Below, one piece after another: positions 1-10,809 of a stretch of DNA of 64,000 bases (the first letter of the stretch is position 1; the number at the start of each line of letters is the position of its first letter). The notes under the pieces are model-generated. The model was given only the letters and a program-made list of their open reading frames with translations. It was not told the origin of the DNA and searched no databases. Source of the DNA: Aspergillus flavus (lineage: Eukaryota; Ascomycota; Eurotiomycetes; Eurotiales; Aspergillaceae); contig NC_092405.1 of assembly GCF_009017415.1 (NCBI RefSeq), positions 4,526,001 to 4,590,000 on the forward strand, in the 5' to 3' direction. The translations under genes and the position numbers were made by a program.

Positions 1-735
1 GTGTTAGAGCCACCTTCTGGGCGGTCGGAAGCTGCAGCTTCCACATGTTCGGGATTGGCATGAGCCATACTGCTAGGTCGGTGATGATGTTCACGATGGC
101 ATATCCGATGGCGAACTGCTTAAATGGGATGCATTCTCCCTGGCCGGTCCAGAACGCACTGATTGGTTTGCAGTTGAAGATGGCTAGGAAGGTCATGATG
201 ATAGCCCATATACTAACAATTGCACCGATGGTGTACACAATCTTGAGGAACCGGGAGGATAGGAAGATGCGACGATACAGCAGCAAAAGCGACAGCTTCA
301 CGGTCGGCGGTGCGAGAATATAGAAGATCTGGAAGTAGTACAGTAGCTGAAGAAACACAGCAATATCAGCCTCTGGGACCACCTCTCTGTGCCTTCCGAG
401 CCCATATCCTCTGCCTGGATGATAAACAAAATTGTGAGTACAACCCCCAATGGCTGACAGGAGACGAATCCTTACATGCAATAAACAGGCCATACAGTAC
501 CCAGTCAAGCAACTTACTGGCGTCAGTCAATGTCAAAAGCAAAGTCTGGATTTGTCTTTACCAATGCAATAAGAATTGCCCAATCATCGGCGGCGAGGAC
601 TAGGTTCTTCAGCTTTCTTGCAACGAATCTCGCGATGACCGCTAGAGTCGCTAGTCCGATGAATATACTGTTAACAACCCAAAGCGACAGACCTCGGTCC
701 TCATGGACTGAGGCAGTGCCAGCTTGCATTTTCAT
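1..735 (-). CDS. Rhodopsin-domain (PTH11/SAT20-like) integral membrane protein, 3' part beyond window
   Basis: This is the N-terminal part of a fungal seven-TM rhodopsin-domain protein; the gene runs off the left edge. Exons on the minus strand are 735..562, 512..476 and 414..<1, joined in frame with GT-AG introns. The translation has the family's DDW signature near residue 50, then WVLYGLFIA, GYGLGRH and YYFQIFYILAPPTVKLS, followed by LYRRIF and NIITDLAVWLMPIP, which match the order of TM segments in this family. ATG at 735 is the first Met of the open frame. Function is unknown; relatives are plasma-membrane proteins and some, such as PTH11, act as receptors. No G-protein contact can be inferred from sequence alone. 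The C-terminal tail is not visible. Confidence 0.85.
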
Positions 736-1444
736 GATGAAGCGACCGAAGACCTTCCTCCAGTCCGAGGCTCAAGGAGATCCTTTGGTTGGGCTCGAAA
801 AAGCGTCAGCGGAGAGAAAGATAGCTTTGGCTTATGCTGAGAACGCTGTGCCTGATCTTATCAAAAGTTTCACGGTACAAGACAAATTTTCTGCCAGTGC
901 ACAATAACGTTACATTCTGTGCCCTGCCTAAATAGTGTGATGCATTAGCATGTTCCTGGCCGAAGTTCAATACCCACACCTTTCACGTTGATTCGAGCGA
1001 AGGAACACTACTATGAAACTATCCGGTGGACCCTGATCTTCCGGCCGCTTCGCGTTCGACTAGACAGAGTGTCTACATGAATTGGACATGGATCGTGATC
1101 CTGTGCCAAGACGGTAAACTAGCGTAGGGATTTTTGATGGCATTGGAGATCTCTGTTCGATTAGCCATCTCAAACAAATACCCACTGAGCACGTTTGAGA
1201 AATACTGGCCTAACGTTAGTAGTTAAGTAAAGCTGTCCCACTGCGGAATGTCGACGAGCGGGCAATGTAACATGAGTTATAAATTCAGTACCTATAAATA
1301 CACGATACCGCACTTGTGGTTCTGCTCTATTAGACCAGGGTTGAGATCCTGCCTTGAGTATCGCTTCATGTGTTAGCTTATGTGCAGACACCGATAGCTT
1401 AAGCAGCCCCGACAAAGCGATCAGCGCCAGGTTCCGTTGCGAAA
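736..1444. other. Intergenic, divergent promoter region
   Basis: This lies between the minus-strand rhodopsin-type gene and the plus-strand amidase. No coding potential, RNA gene or clear repeat was seen. Confidence 0.5.
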
Positions 1445-3446
1445 ATGGAAACCCCCAAGGAGAAGCCGTCCTGGCAAGAAATTGCTCAGGGGGTGCAGAA
1501 AACTCGCGACGATTCTATCGCACGCATCGACCCCCCTATACCTTCGTTGCCTACAGCACTACCCAACCGGGTGGTCGATATTCCTCGCCAGCTCCTCTCC
1601 TCTTCGGAGGTATCCATCACGGAAACATCTGCTGAGGACTTGGTAGTCTGTCTAGCTGCGGGGGAACTGACCGCGACCGCGGTCGCAAGGGCATTCCTGC
1701 GACGTGCAGCAATTGCCCAAAAACTGGTGAGCAAGGAGTCAGGCTTTCCTGTGAACTACACGCAGTCTTTGCTAATGTCTTCTGCCATATATAGACCAAT
1801 TGTATCTATGAACTCCTCCCCGAGCGCGCTCTTGCCCAGGCAGAACGATTGGACAATTACTTGCTCGAACATGGAACACCAGCAGGGCCGTTGCACGGCT
1901 TACCTATCAGTGTCAAAGCACACGTAGGAATTGCCGGACGAGACAACACAGCCGGATTTGTCGGCTGGGTTGGCCGAAAAAACACGGACGATGCGAAAAT
2001 CGTCAAGATTCTCGTCGACGCGGGTGCCGTAGTGTATGCAAGAACGACGGAGCCGCAGGGTTTGGTATGATGTTGAATGCCTAGAAAGGAACTGATCCAC
2101 ACTTTGGCTGACGGCGATGAAACCATAGATGGCACTCGAAACCTGCAGTAACATCACAGGAAATACCGTGAATCCCCATAATACGGCCCTGTCTGCGGGC
2201 GGTTCATCAGGGGGTGAGTCCGCGTTGCAAGCGCTTTATGGCAGCCCCCTCGGAATTGGATCAGATATCGGTATGTCGCAAATTATACCACGTGGATATT
2301 AACCACTCATGCGGAGAGCTAAGTCATTGCGCAGGTGGCAGCATCCGATCTCCTGCCTCGAACTGCGGGCTGTATGGCCTCAAGCCAACCAATGGCCGGG
2401 TTCCATTGATTGGATGCGCCGCATATGTGATCGGCTGTGAAACAATCCTAGGCACCTTGGGGCCACTCTCACCCACCCTAGGAGGAATTAAACTTTTTAT
2501 GAAGACAATACTGGCCGCCAAACCTTGGACCACTGACCCCTCATTGCACCAAATTCCATGGCGCGATAACGAATCTCACATCTACCGAGATGGAAAGAAA
2601 AAGCTTACCGTGGGAGTGTTATGGGATGATGGTGTCGTGAAGCCTGCACCACCAGTAGCAAGGGCCTTGCAAGAAATGATGGACCGGTTGAAAGCCTTTC
2701 CTTCCGATGTGGAGGTCATCGAGTGGAAGCCTTACAAACAGAAAGAAGCATTAGAGATTCTTGTAAGTTTGCTCACGTAAACCAAACATTGCTGGGATGG
2801 TCTGCAACGCAAAGTGGGTACGGCTGAACTAACGTAGCACTGAAGACGAGGCTATACGCTCCTGATGGCGGCAAGGCATTCGCTGAAAACCTCGCCCTCT
2901 CAGGAGAACCCTACTTGCCACTCTTAGCATGGACACTCCGAGACACCCCTGGAGTTGAAGAGCTCAGTCTGCATGAAGTCTGGGAGTGGACCCTTAAGCG
3001 CGAAATGTTCCGATACTCTTACCTCCAAGGTAAGGAGGGTCTCCGAACGATTAGCCGTGGATATTCTCGTGCTGACCTCTCTAGAATGGAACACCCTCGC
3101 TCCGAAGATGGATGTGATCCTCTGCCCGGCGTACCCAACACCCGCGCCACTGCTTGACACCTCCCGTTATTGGGGATACACATCAATCTGGAATCTGTTG
3201 GACTACCCAGCAATTGTTTTCCCTGTCACCAAGGTCGACCCTACAAGGGATGCGAAGGACCCGACATACACGCCCCGAAACGAATTCGATAGTTGGTGTC
3301 ATAATCATTACGATGCGCAAAAGCAACAGGAAGCGCCGGTCTGTTTGCAGCTGGTAGCGAAGAGATTTGAGGACGAGAAAGTTGTCCAGGCCCTGGAGGT
3401 CATTAAGGAGAAAATTGGATTACCTTTCGTGGACTGCTTAGCATGA
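1445..3446 (+). CDS. Amidase, acetamidase (AmdS)-type amidase-signature family
   Basis: Amidase-signature enzyme, hydrolysing an amide to acid plus ammonia; the substrate is unknown. Exons are 1445..1726, 1795..2064, 2129..2270, 2335..2762, 2846..3029 and 3085..3446, giving 555 aa, normal for fungal acetamidase relatives. The Ser-cisSer-Lys triad is visible: Lys135 in GLPISVKAH, cis-Ser211 in AGGSSGGE, and the nucleophile Ser234 in GSDIGGSIR, which is restored only when the intron 2271..2334 is removed. The C-terminal MDVILCPAYPTPAP block is also typical. No signal peptide is seen, so it is probably cytosolic. All key residues are present and the gene looks intact. Close relatives include acetamidase and fatty-acid-amide hydrolase-like proteins, which cannot be separated by eye. 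Confidence 0.93.
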
Positions 3447-3958
3447 TTTGGGCCATGTGTTCCACCGATGTGATTGGCACCAGATCGATCAAAGCATGCC
3501 ACGCATGAAGCAGGCGTGGATTTGGATGATCACCAGCTCTGGTTTCGCAACTCACGTCATCGGAGATCCTGTACTCGATGCGGACTAAGTTATTGAAGGA
3601 TAAAACCCTATTCCATGTCTCGGAAACTACATGGGCTTCCTAAAATGGCATCCCTTTCGGATCTATCTGTTGTTTAGCACCAATGGCTCTTGACTGAGAG
3701 CAAAACTAGTAACCGTCCAAGTAAGGTTCGTTGCCGATCTTTATAGGAGAACACGAAGAGGGCCTATATCACATTCGACACGTCGCAAACTTCTTCCTCT
3801 TTGGTACAGTCAAAATACGGGGAAACACAAAATGGTAAAACAAAATAAAAGCATAATGACAATTTCATTAAATATCATGGACTTTCTCTCCCGCGCCCAT
3901 TTTTCGTCGCATCCTTGCTGTCATCCTGCCCTCAAAACCAGTACAGAACAGATTAAAC
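3447..3958. other. Intergenic, amidase terminator region and next promoter
   Basis: No gene is seen. The sequence becomes A/T-rich just before the next start codon (about 3820-3880). Confidence 0.5.
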
Positions 3959-4462
3959 ATGAATCTCCCTCAAGTGGTACCATTTGTGCTTCTAAGCACC
4001 ACATTCGTCTTTGCAGTCGTCGAATTAGCTCTGACCGGCCACCTAGTCTCGTACTTCAGTCAGGGCAGCAAGGAATATCGCTATGATCCCTCGAGAAACG
4101 GATACACGTCCCAGACAGTGACGGTAGCAGTTCCACCAATCCTCGCCTTCATTCTCTTCAACTCAGTATGGACAATGTTGGTTTCGGCTGCGACGGCCGT
4201 TATACCATGGGTCTTTCGGACTAAAGCAGATACGAATGCTGCTCTCAACAAATTGATCACCATTGGGCTTCTCGTGCTTTACTTCGTGACTACGGTCTTC
4301 TGGTTAGCATCTTTTGCTGATATGGCGGCGAGATTGTCATATACAGCTGGAAAGTCGGATTATGTGAATGCGGTCATTGCTTTTGCGGTTTTGATATGGT
4401 CAGTTGTATCCTTTCGGGTTTTACAGGTTATACGAAGATATACTGACGCAGAGATGGTTTAA
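3959..4462 (+). CDS. Four-TM MARVEL-like membrane protein
   Basis: Single-exon protein of 167 aa. Four hydrophobic segments lie at roughly residues 7-28, 56-82, 94-116 and 132-152, with a short polar loop of about 25 residues after the first. This layout and the length match fungal MARVEL-domain proteins, which sit in membrane-apposition or transport compartments. No catalytic motif is visible. The tail is short and charged (QVIRRYTDAEMV). ATG 3959 is used because it immediately precedes the first TM. The family assignment rests on topology rather than a diagnostic motif, so it is tentative; the gene itself is convincing. Confidence 0.72.
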   Translation: MNLPQVVPFVLLSTTFVFAVVELALTGHLVSYFSQGSKEYRYDPSRNGYTSQTVTVAVPPILAFILFNSVWTMLVSAATAVIPWVFRTKADTNAALNKLITIGLLVLYFVTTVFWLASFADMAARLSYTAGKSDYVNAVIAFAVLIWSVVSFRVLQVIRRYTDAEMV

Positions 4463-5046
4463 CCAGGTTTCTTTTCTGCGCCTTGACGCTCGTTGTCGTT
4501 CTCGGTATCTGCGGAGTCTTGAAATCTGATCTTCCGGGTTATAGGGCCCTTGGAAAGCAGGATCCTCCTGCAACGGCACCGCAGAGCACACAAATGGATC
4601 AAGTATAAAGGTTTTATCGATGAATTCGGAGCTAAGCTGAGCGCGACAGGGCTAGTCGATACCCTTTTTTTCTGCCCGGTCGGTGCAGCGTCAGTTCTCT
4701 TATTACTTGTTGGGTTGCTTGGATGCTTAAGCGGATGAGGAGAATTATTAATTATTCTGTGCTTGCTTGGAGTTTTCGAATTCTATAATTTCTTTTCTCG
4801 GTGAGACTGTTTTCTGCTCAAGTATTTGGATCGCTCTGTATTTCAGGCTAGTCCAAATATTAAATTTCCCAAGTGTCACCTCGTACAAAGTAGTTTGGTT
4901 CTACTACACTGAGAAATGTTGTGGCCGCTTCAGCGTCAACCCTAATATCACCCTCTCCGTAACCTAGCGAAGTCGTGTATTCCACGGTCGCGTATACCAA
5001 TACCCCTAGATATTGACAAGCCCATGTCAAGTACACCAAGGGCTAT
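4463..5046. other. Intergenic, convergent 3' region
   Basis: This lies between two converging genes. It is T-rich around 4740-4900, and no gene or repeat was recognised. Confidence 0.45.
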
Positions 5047-6067
5047 TCAAAGGCTGTAGCGGGATTTGAGATGGCGCCACCAGTCCCTTGCCATCCAAGC
5101 GTCAAACTCAGTTATCTTCATCGCGCTACCAGCCAGCATGATGAAGCTAGTCTGGCCAGTGGGGGTCCAGTCATAGAAATCTAGGAAGATTAGTGTCAAT
5201 ATCCTCTGTAACCAACGGGGGAGAACATACCATCCAAAGCGAAAGTATGGCCCATCTCATGCAGCAGAATGTGGATATCCTCGAGATCGAGGTTCTGCAT
5301 GAAATACTCTTGACCAATACGCTGGCCCCAGTCACCACCAGCGCCGCCTTCGAAACCATCAGTAAGCCACAGGCTTTGGTCTGTGATATTGTTAGTGTCT
5401 GTATTCTATGCGAGTATGGAAGAGAACTGAGATGGCATACCATAGTGACGATCCGCCCCAGCAGCACAAGCGCTGTAGTCATTATCCTGATGAAAGAAAC
5501 GTCCACAGCCCGGATCACACTGAGGAATTCCCTCTTCATCGGTAGTAGTATACACCTCAATACCCGAGGTATCGCCCTGCAACAGACCCTTATCCTTGAC
5601 AGCCCATCCGACCACATTGACATCCACCGTCTCGTAAGGGAACCCGTCGAACCCGGCCAGTTCACCAATCCACTTGTTGAATGACCGCCGGACGGCAGTC
5701 TCGACCTGTTCGCGCTGTGCCTGGGTCACAGACTGGGTTGAGTCCCAGCGCACGCAGTAGTTGATTTTGCCCTTGCCGTCGATTACTTGGTCGAATCCGT
5801 AGTTGCGGAATCCGAGGGGGTCGCTGTAGGTTGACATCTCGTGTTCCCATACCTATGGATTTCGTGTTTGGTTAGTGAATCCTCGGGTTAATGGGGTGTT
5901 AGGGAAAGTAGTACCTCGTTGAGAGGGGTCACGAGTTCAGAGGGAGGGTTCCATGAGCTGGTGTTTTGGCGCTTGATATTCTTGGCCAAGGAGCTGTCCT
6001 GCAGCGGGAGACCTGTTACGTAGCTGGCCAGCAGCTGGAGGGCTGTGAGTGAAAGAACGGCTTTCAT
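5047..6067 (-). CDS. Secreted HExxH metallopeptidase-like protein
   Basis: Four exons on the minus strand (6067..5915, 5852..5441, 5380..5231, 5180..5047) give 282 aa. Residues 1-19 are a signal peptide (MKAVLSLTALQLLASYVTG), followed by a Lys-Arg that could be a propeptide cleavage site (KNIKR). The zinc motif HEMGH is at residues 229-233, followed by TFALDDFYDW, so the third ligand may be an Asp instead of the His of metzincins or the Glu of gluzincins. Cys residues near the middle (CDPGCGRFF) suggest disulfides. It resembles an uncharacterised fungal family sometimes labelled neutral zinc metallopeptidase or cellulose-binding family II; the activity is not established. An intron interrupts the codon for the first Asp of the LDD motif. 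Confidence 0.85.
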
Positions 6068-7647
6068 TTCGCCTGGAAAATGAATAGACAGGAATTACAA
6101 AAGGAGTGGATTAAGATAAACAGCAAAGACGAAGAAGAAAAATTGATCACAAACATGTCGATACGAAGACTGTAGAGAGCATTTATATTTTCCCGCCTTC
6201 GTTCGAGGCTATCTACTAGTCAAAATATCCACAATTTGTCCGATACAACGGCTTCTAGGCAAAGAAGCGGAGTGTCGGAGAGTCAGCTCTAAAGTCCTAT
6301 TCTCCATCAATCAAGCACACGAATAGGGCCATGCCTGCAGAACGGAGGGCCAAGGACGGGGAATGCCAAGCCATGTCAAGTTTTCCCGGACTCAGTTTCA
6401 GACAGGAGTCGATGTGCCAAGAGTCCCTCGGCATATTTGTCCCAGGCTCCACCAATAACATGGCAATTGTGTTGCTTAACATAGTCCGCGAACGGACTTA
6501 TTCTCCACTGAGGCGCCATCGGAAGTCATCTAGGGCGTAGGGTCGCGCTTCCATGTACCGATGTTGCGGTTTGATTACCTGCCTTGGTGGACCGGTATAT
6601 GCGGTTGCTGATATGTTATCCTATGGTTTAAGGGTATAGAACTTGACTGGGGTGTTTCTGTTGGACCTATTCTAATGATATTCAGAAACTTACTGGGCAG
6701 AGCCTGTTAGTTCAATGGGACACGACTTCATTGAACTACCAGTGTCAGGTCAAAAGGTGAATCACTAACAACAGCGGAACTAGAGCTCCGCAGCAGAGCT
6801 TGTGTTGTGATGAAACATTAGCCGTCGAGCTACCTTAGCCAGTGGATAAATGAGCCGGTCCGGAATCCTAGATAGGTAGTGAAAAGGCTTGGCATAGCCA
6901 GACAATGTTTTGCTATATAGGCAGTGCCATCACCAGAAATGACACGATATGCCAATGACAGATTTTCCGAAGATGTCTCCAAAGTGTGACCGACAACAGA
7001 GACATTGCATGACATGCGCCCTACGTGGGTCAGAACAGCTGACAAATTCATATCTAGGCCCTTTCTAGTCGTTCATCCATTGACCCTTACGTGGACTTGT
7101 CTTTTGGCTTAACCGAGGTCCTTTCTTCTTAATCTCAATCTTGCATGACTCTCAGTGCTCGGTACATCTAGCAAGACTTGACCAAAGTTCATTGGCTTTG
7201 GTTCGTTGTGGGCTGGAGATAAAATGCTGAAGCTCCTGATGCAAACAATTCAATCCATAGGTATCCGTCGCATGTCACCGTTTGCCTGCATACTCGAGTA
7301 CTATGAGTGATTTGCGTATAACATGTAGCTGCTGCAATATCTGGGCAAGTCCTCGCGATACTAGACTCTTAAGTAGGTACTCCTGGAGGCTCTGATTGGT
7401 GCCCATCGCCCCGCATTGGATTCACATACGCCAGCCAATACAGCACATCGCCTTCGTCTTTACTCTCCTCCAACTCCCTTACCTTCAGATTGCATACAGG
7501 TTCGCCAACATAAGGATGAAATACGATGGCGTCGCTTGGGAACCAAGCGACAATGTATTTACTGACTTCAAGGACATGGTCATTAGCCACGAGGTGCTCC
7601 TAGCAGTCACCAACTTCATGGCGAGCTATTGAGAGGGGGTGCGCCCC
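6068..7647. other. Intergenic, no convincing gene
   Basis: About 1.6 kb. Short open frames occur on both strands, including a 73-codon minus-strand frame at 7590..7369 whose composition looks protein-like (FPSDAIVFHPYVGEPVC), possibly a gene remnant. It has no recognised family and no clear start. Nothing else is supported. Confidence 0.4.
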
Positions 7648-8925
7648 GTGGACCGTGCACGGATTGCAGACCTGGGAGCGTTCAGTCTGTGTTTCAGGTT
7701 GGTCTTCGAAGATGGTTTCTCTTCTCTCTTACGTTTTCCATGTCTATGCAGAGTGATGTTTCCTGAAGAAAAGGTCCAAAATGAGGTTGCAATTATGACA
7801 TAACTACAAGAGAACACCAAGATCCCCGTTCCAAAGATTATCCACCATGGCACGAGCGAGGACAGTCCCGCAGGATTAGGCCCGTTTGTTCTCATGGAGT
7901 ATGTTGGACATGCATCCAATCTGGCTACCCAACTAAGAGCTCCTGGATATCAAAGAGGCGATCGCCCATTCCTCGATCCAGACAATGAAGAGGAGAAGCT
8001 CGAGTTTTTCTATAGTCAGATAGCGGATATTTTGTTGGAGTTTTCCAAGCCGTCTTTTGATAAGATTGGCTCGCTGGTCAGAGATGCAAATTGGCTGGAA
8101 TGTCACCAACCGCCCGTTAACCATGAATATGAACGAGCTAGTTCAGCTGGGAAACTTTCCTCCCAAGATGCTACCCAGCACGCCATTTACTACTGCTTCG
8201 GCATATTATCGGAGCCTGACCGAGACCGAGTTTCTGCATTTAGTAACACAGCGCAACGACGCTGCTGATTCAAAGCAGGATTGCCCTCGAAGTACGTTGC
8301 TAGGAGGCTATTTTGCAAATTGGCGGCAGAGTCACGTCTTCACAGTCATACTACGTCAAATTCTGGGCCATTCAAACTCTTCTGCGATGATCTCCGTCCC
8401 ACCAACATTCTTCTTGACGATAACATGAAAATCATCGCAGTCATTGACTGGGAGTTTACATACACTGCGCCTGCAGAATTCGCCTCTATGCCGCCTTGGT
8501 AGCTACTATTGGAAATGCCCGAAGAATGGCCCCGCGGAGTCTCAGACTGGACAAGGACCTACCAGCCGCGCCTGGAGAACTTTCTCCGGGTCCTCAAACG
8601 TCAAGAGGACACTGCTATAGCCAACAAAACCCTGGCTGAAAGCCGGCGGATTTCTGGGAGAATGCGAGAGAGTTGGGACCATCGCGAGTTTTAGGTTAAT
8701 TATGGCGCGCGGAAGAGTTGGGCGTTTGATGCTGTATGGCCGATGATGGATGCAAAGTTCTTTGGCGGTGGTATGGCTCCGGATCAATACAACCCACCTC
8801 ATAGCGAAGAGAGGATGAAGTTACTTGACGTTGGGGACAGGGAGGCATTGGGTCCGTTCGTCTAAAAGAAGTTGGAAGATAGCAAGCAGCGGATGTTGGA
8901 TGATTGGGATGAAATACTTGCTTAG
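7648..8925 (+). pseudogene. Aminoglycoside phosphotransferase (APH)-like kinase, decayed
   Basis: Remnant of a fungal APH-family phosphotransferase. Recognisable pieces in order are VDRARIADLGAFSLCFRLVF, MFPEEKVQNEVA, IPVPKIIHHG, GPFVLMEYV, RPLTMNMNELVQLGNFPP, the metal-binding block DDLRPTNILLDD and IIAVIDWEF, then EWPRGVSDW and the C-terminal RKSWAFDAVWP. The frame is broken by TAA at 7801, a shift near 8095, a shift back near 8280, TAG at 8500 (PPW*LLLE), TAG at 8692 (F*VNYGARKSW) and TAA at about 8863. In relatives the two TAG positions are expected to be Trp. The 5' end is uncertain because an in-frame TGA lies just upstream. The catalytic HGD equivalent is degenerate (the segment reads FCDDLRPTN). 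It is clearly not functional. Confidence 0.82.
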
Positions 8926-9953
8926 CCAAGGGAGGTGCCTCTGTGAAGGTAGAACAATGAAGTGGGAATGCTGTACTGGCACTAGAGCATCTCAATTCTA
9001 AACACTTTAAGCAGCATACACAATCTTACTTTTCTCTGGATTTCATAAGGGGTGATCTACGATACCCTAACAATAATAGAAAAACAAGTTAAGCTCTGCA
9101 ACAGAGAATGAAGTTCATATTATCGAGATGCCAAATCCTTACAAATAGTGGTAATTATAAAGACAGATGAATGTATTGCGCTGTATCAAAGACAGAGACA
9201 GTTGATTACTCTTATCAGACACTTCATTGAAAATAATCCCCCCCCCACCCCCTCCCCCAATCTAAATAGGATCGAGGAGTGGTCCACCTGCGCCGCGAGG
9301 GAATGACATGCACAAAATGTCCCCAAGGATCAAAACTCGGATTCTATTCCGATCATGCTATATACGGAGTATGACCAGGTGGAGCTCTGGAGTCCTTCGC
9401 TTAGGGTTGATAATCTTAAAACACAGATTGATAAACGGGATGATATCATACCGGAATTTTCTCGGTCCATACCAGATGGTCTAAATCCCGATACTTTGCC
9501 GAATGCTAAAACTACAAGATGATTAATTAAGTCCATGTCTACCGAGGATCCGATGTACATCTGTGCAATATGCGGCGCATTTCACACGTTTCTATGTAAG
9601 GTTAAATTCCGGTCCATGGAAGATCCAAAGCGGATCGGGGCCTTTTGCGAGAACAGCCTAGCGAAAGAGGCGTCTTTTAGACCGAGGTTTGCCCCCGGAG
9701 AACACTCTTGTTTCGACTCCCCCTGACCAAGGGGAAAGCCACTGCCTTAAACGGGGAAATGCTCCGGTGATGATTGCACCTCTTGAACAATAGCCTCGTA
9801 CTATTAAGCAACTGGAGTCCGCAAGGTACAGGTGTTCATAACTTGATGAGGTGATCCTAATTAATTAGTATCCGTCCTGATGTGGACTATCCGCGTCACT
9901 CGATGAGTTGTTGAGGGAAACCGAGGGGCGAAGGAAAAGGGCAAATTCAGTTG

Positions 9954-9986
<33 letters not shown>

Positions 9987-10809
9987 GAAAAAGAAGAGAA
10001 AACTTGGACAGAAGGCGGGAGAAGCCGAGCTATGTAGAAAAAGTGGTTTGGTCATAGAATCTTCTCTGCACGGATGAGACAAGGCAAAGCCATGGCACCG
10101 ATCAAGAGGATTCCCAACCACGTGTGTCTAGCGGACGGCAAGTGGAAGCCGTGACCAACAAATTGATATCCAAGGGACGAGCCAACAAAATTAACCCGAG
10201 GATCAGGTTCAAGGGACCGGGCTCATCCCATTGGAGTGAGATCCATCAATCTGCAACCGAGATCTGGTCCAAAGTGGAGACCCGGAGACCAGAAAAAGTT
10301 TTTCTTCAGGTCGCCTCACTAACTGCCAAGACTAGGGCTAACGTCCTCATTGACTGGGTTTCACTGGTCCCCATTTTTTATTTGGAGAATCGATCGATCA
10401 GGGACTATCGTGAGGGCTGCATGATCGCTTAGATTGCTAAGACTGTAGGAGAAGCACCAAAGGTTCTGCACTGCTAGCGATCAAGCCCTGAGTGCCGAAA
10501 ATTGGCGTACCAGATATTGAGACGTCGGTATACGTGCCACGAGGAAACCAAATGGCGACAAATAAGCTTAACCCGTCTAGTGCAGCAAGAAACTTCCCCT
10601 TCGGGATCACTTTCCATGGTGGAGATGCCTGGCCCAGTGCCCCAAACTTCGTGAGAAAAAAAAATAAAAAATGTATATTTAACAGTGGGCAGCGGGACCA
10701 TTAATATCGAAGCGAGGCTGGCTGGCCCATGCCTAGTTTCTTCTGTAATACCTACTCCATCTCCTGAATATGCTCTGCTAGGTTACTCTGAAGTGCCTCC
10801 ATCATCAAA
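8926..10809. other. Intergenic, 1.9 kb with low-complexity tracts
   Basis: No gene is supported. It holds a C-rich tract at 9238..9258 (G runs on the minus strand), a 29-base A run at 9954..9982 and a purine-rich stretch after it. Open frames here lack codon character. Confidence 0.5.
9954..9982 (+). repeat. Homopolymer A29
   Basis: Twenty-nine consecutive A, directly followed by a purine-rich A/G stretch. It is either simple-sequence DNA or the tail of an old retrocopy; no flanking target-site duplication was recognised. Confidence 0.9.

Noticed and set aside
45..735. Plus-strand open frames of 70-125 codons
   Set aside because: They lie opposite the rhodopsin-domain exons and give no recognisable protein; they are shadows of the minus-strand gene.
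7369..7590. Minus-strand 73-codon frame with a protein-like composition
   Set aside because: It starts with GTG, has no recognised family and abuts a pseudogene. It could be a remnant, but support is too weak for a feature.
10124..10432. Plus-strand 102-codon frame
   Set aside because: No domain, no partner exons and no codon character; probably chance.
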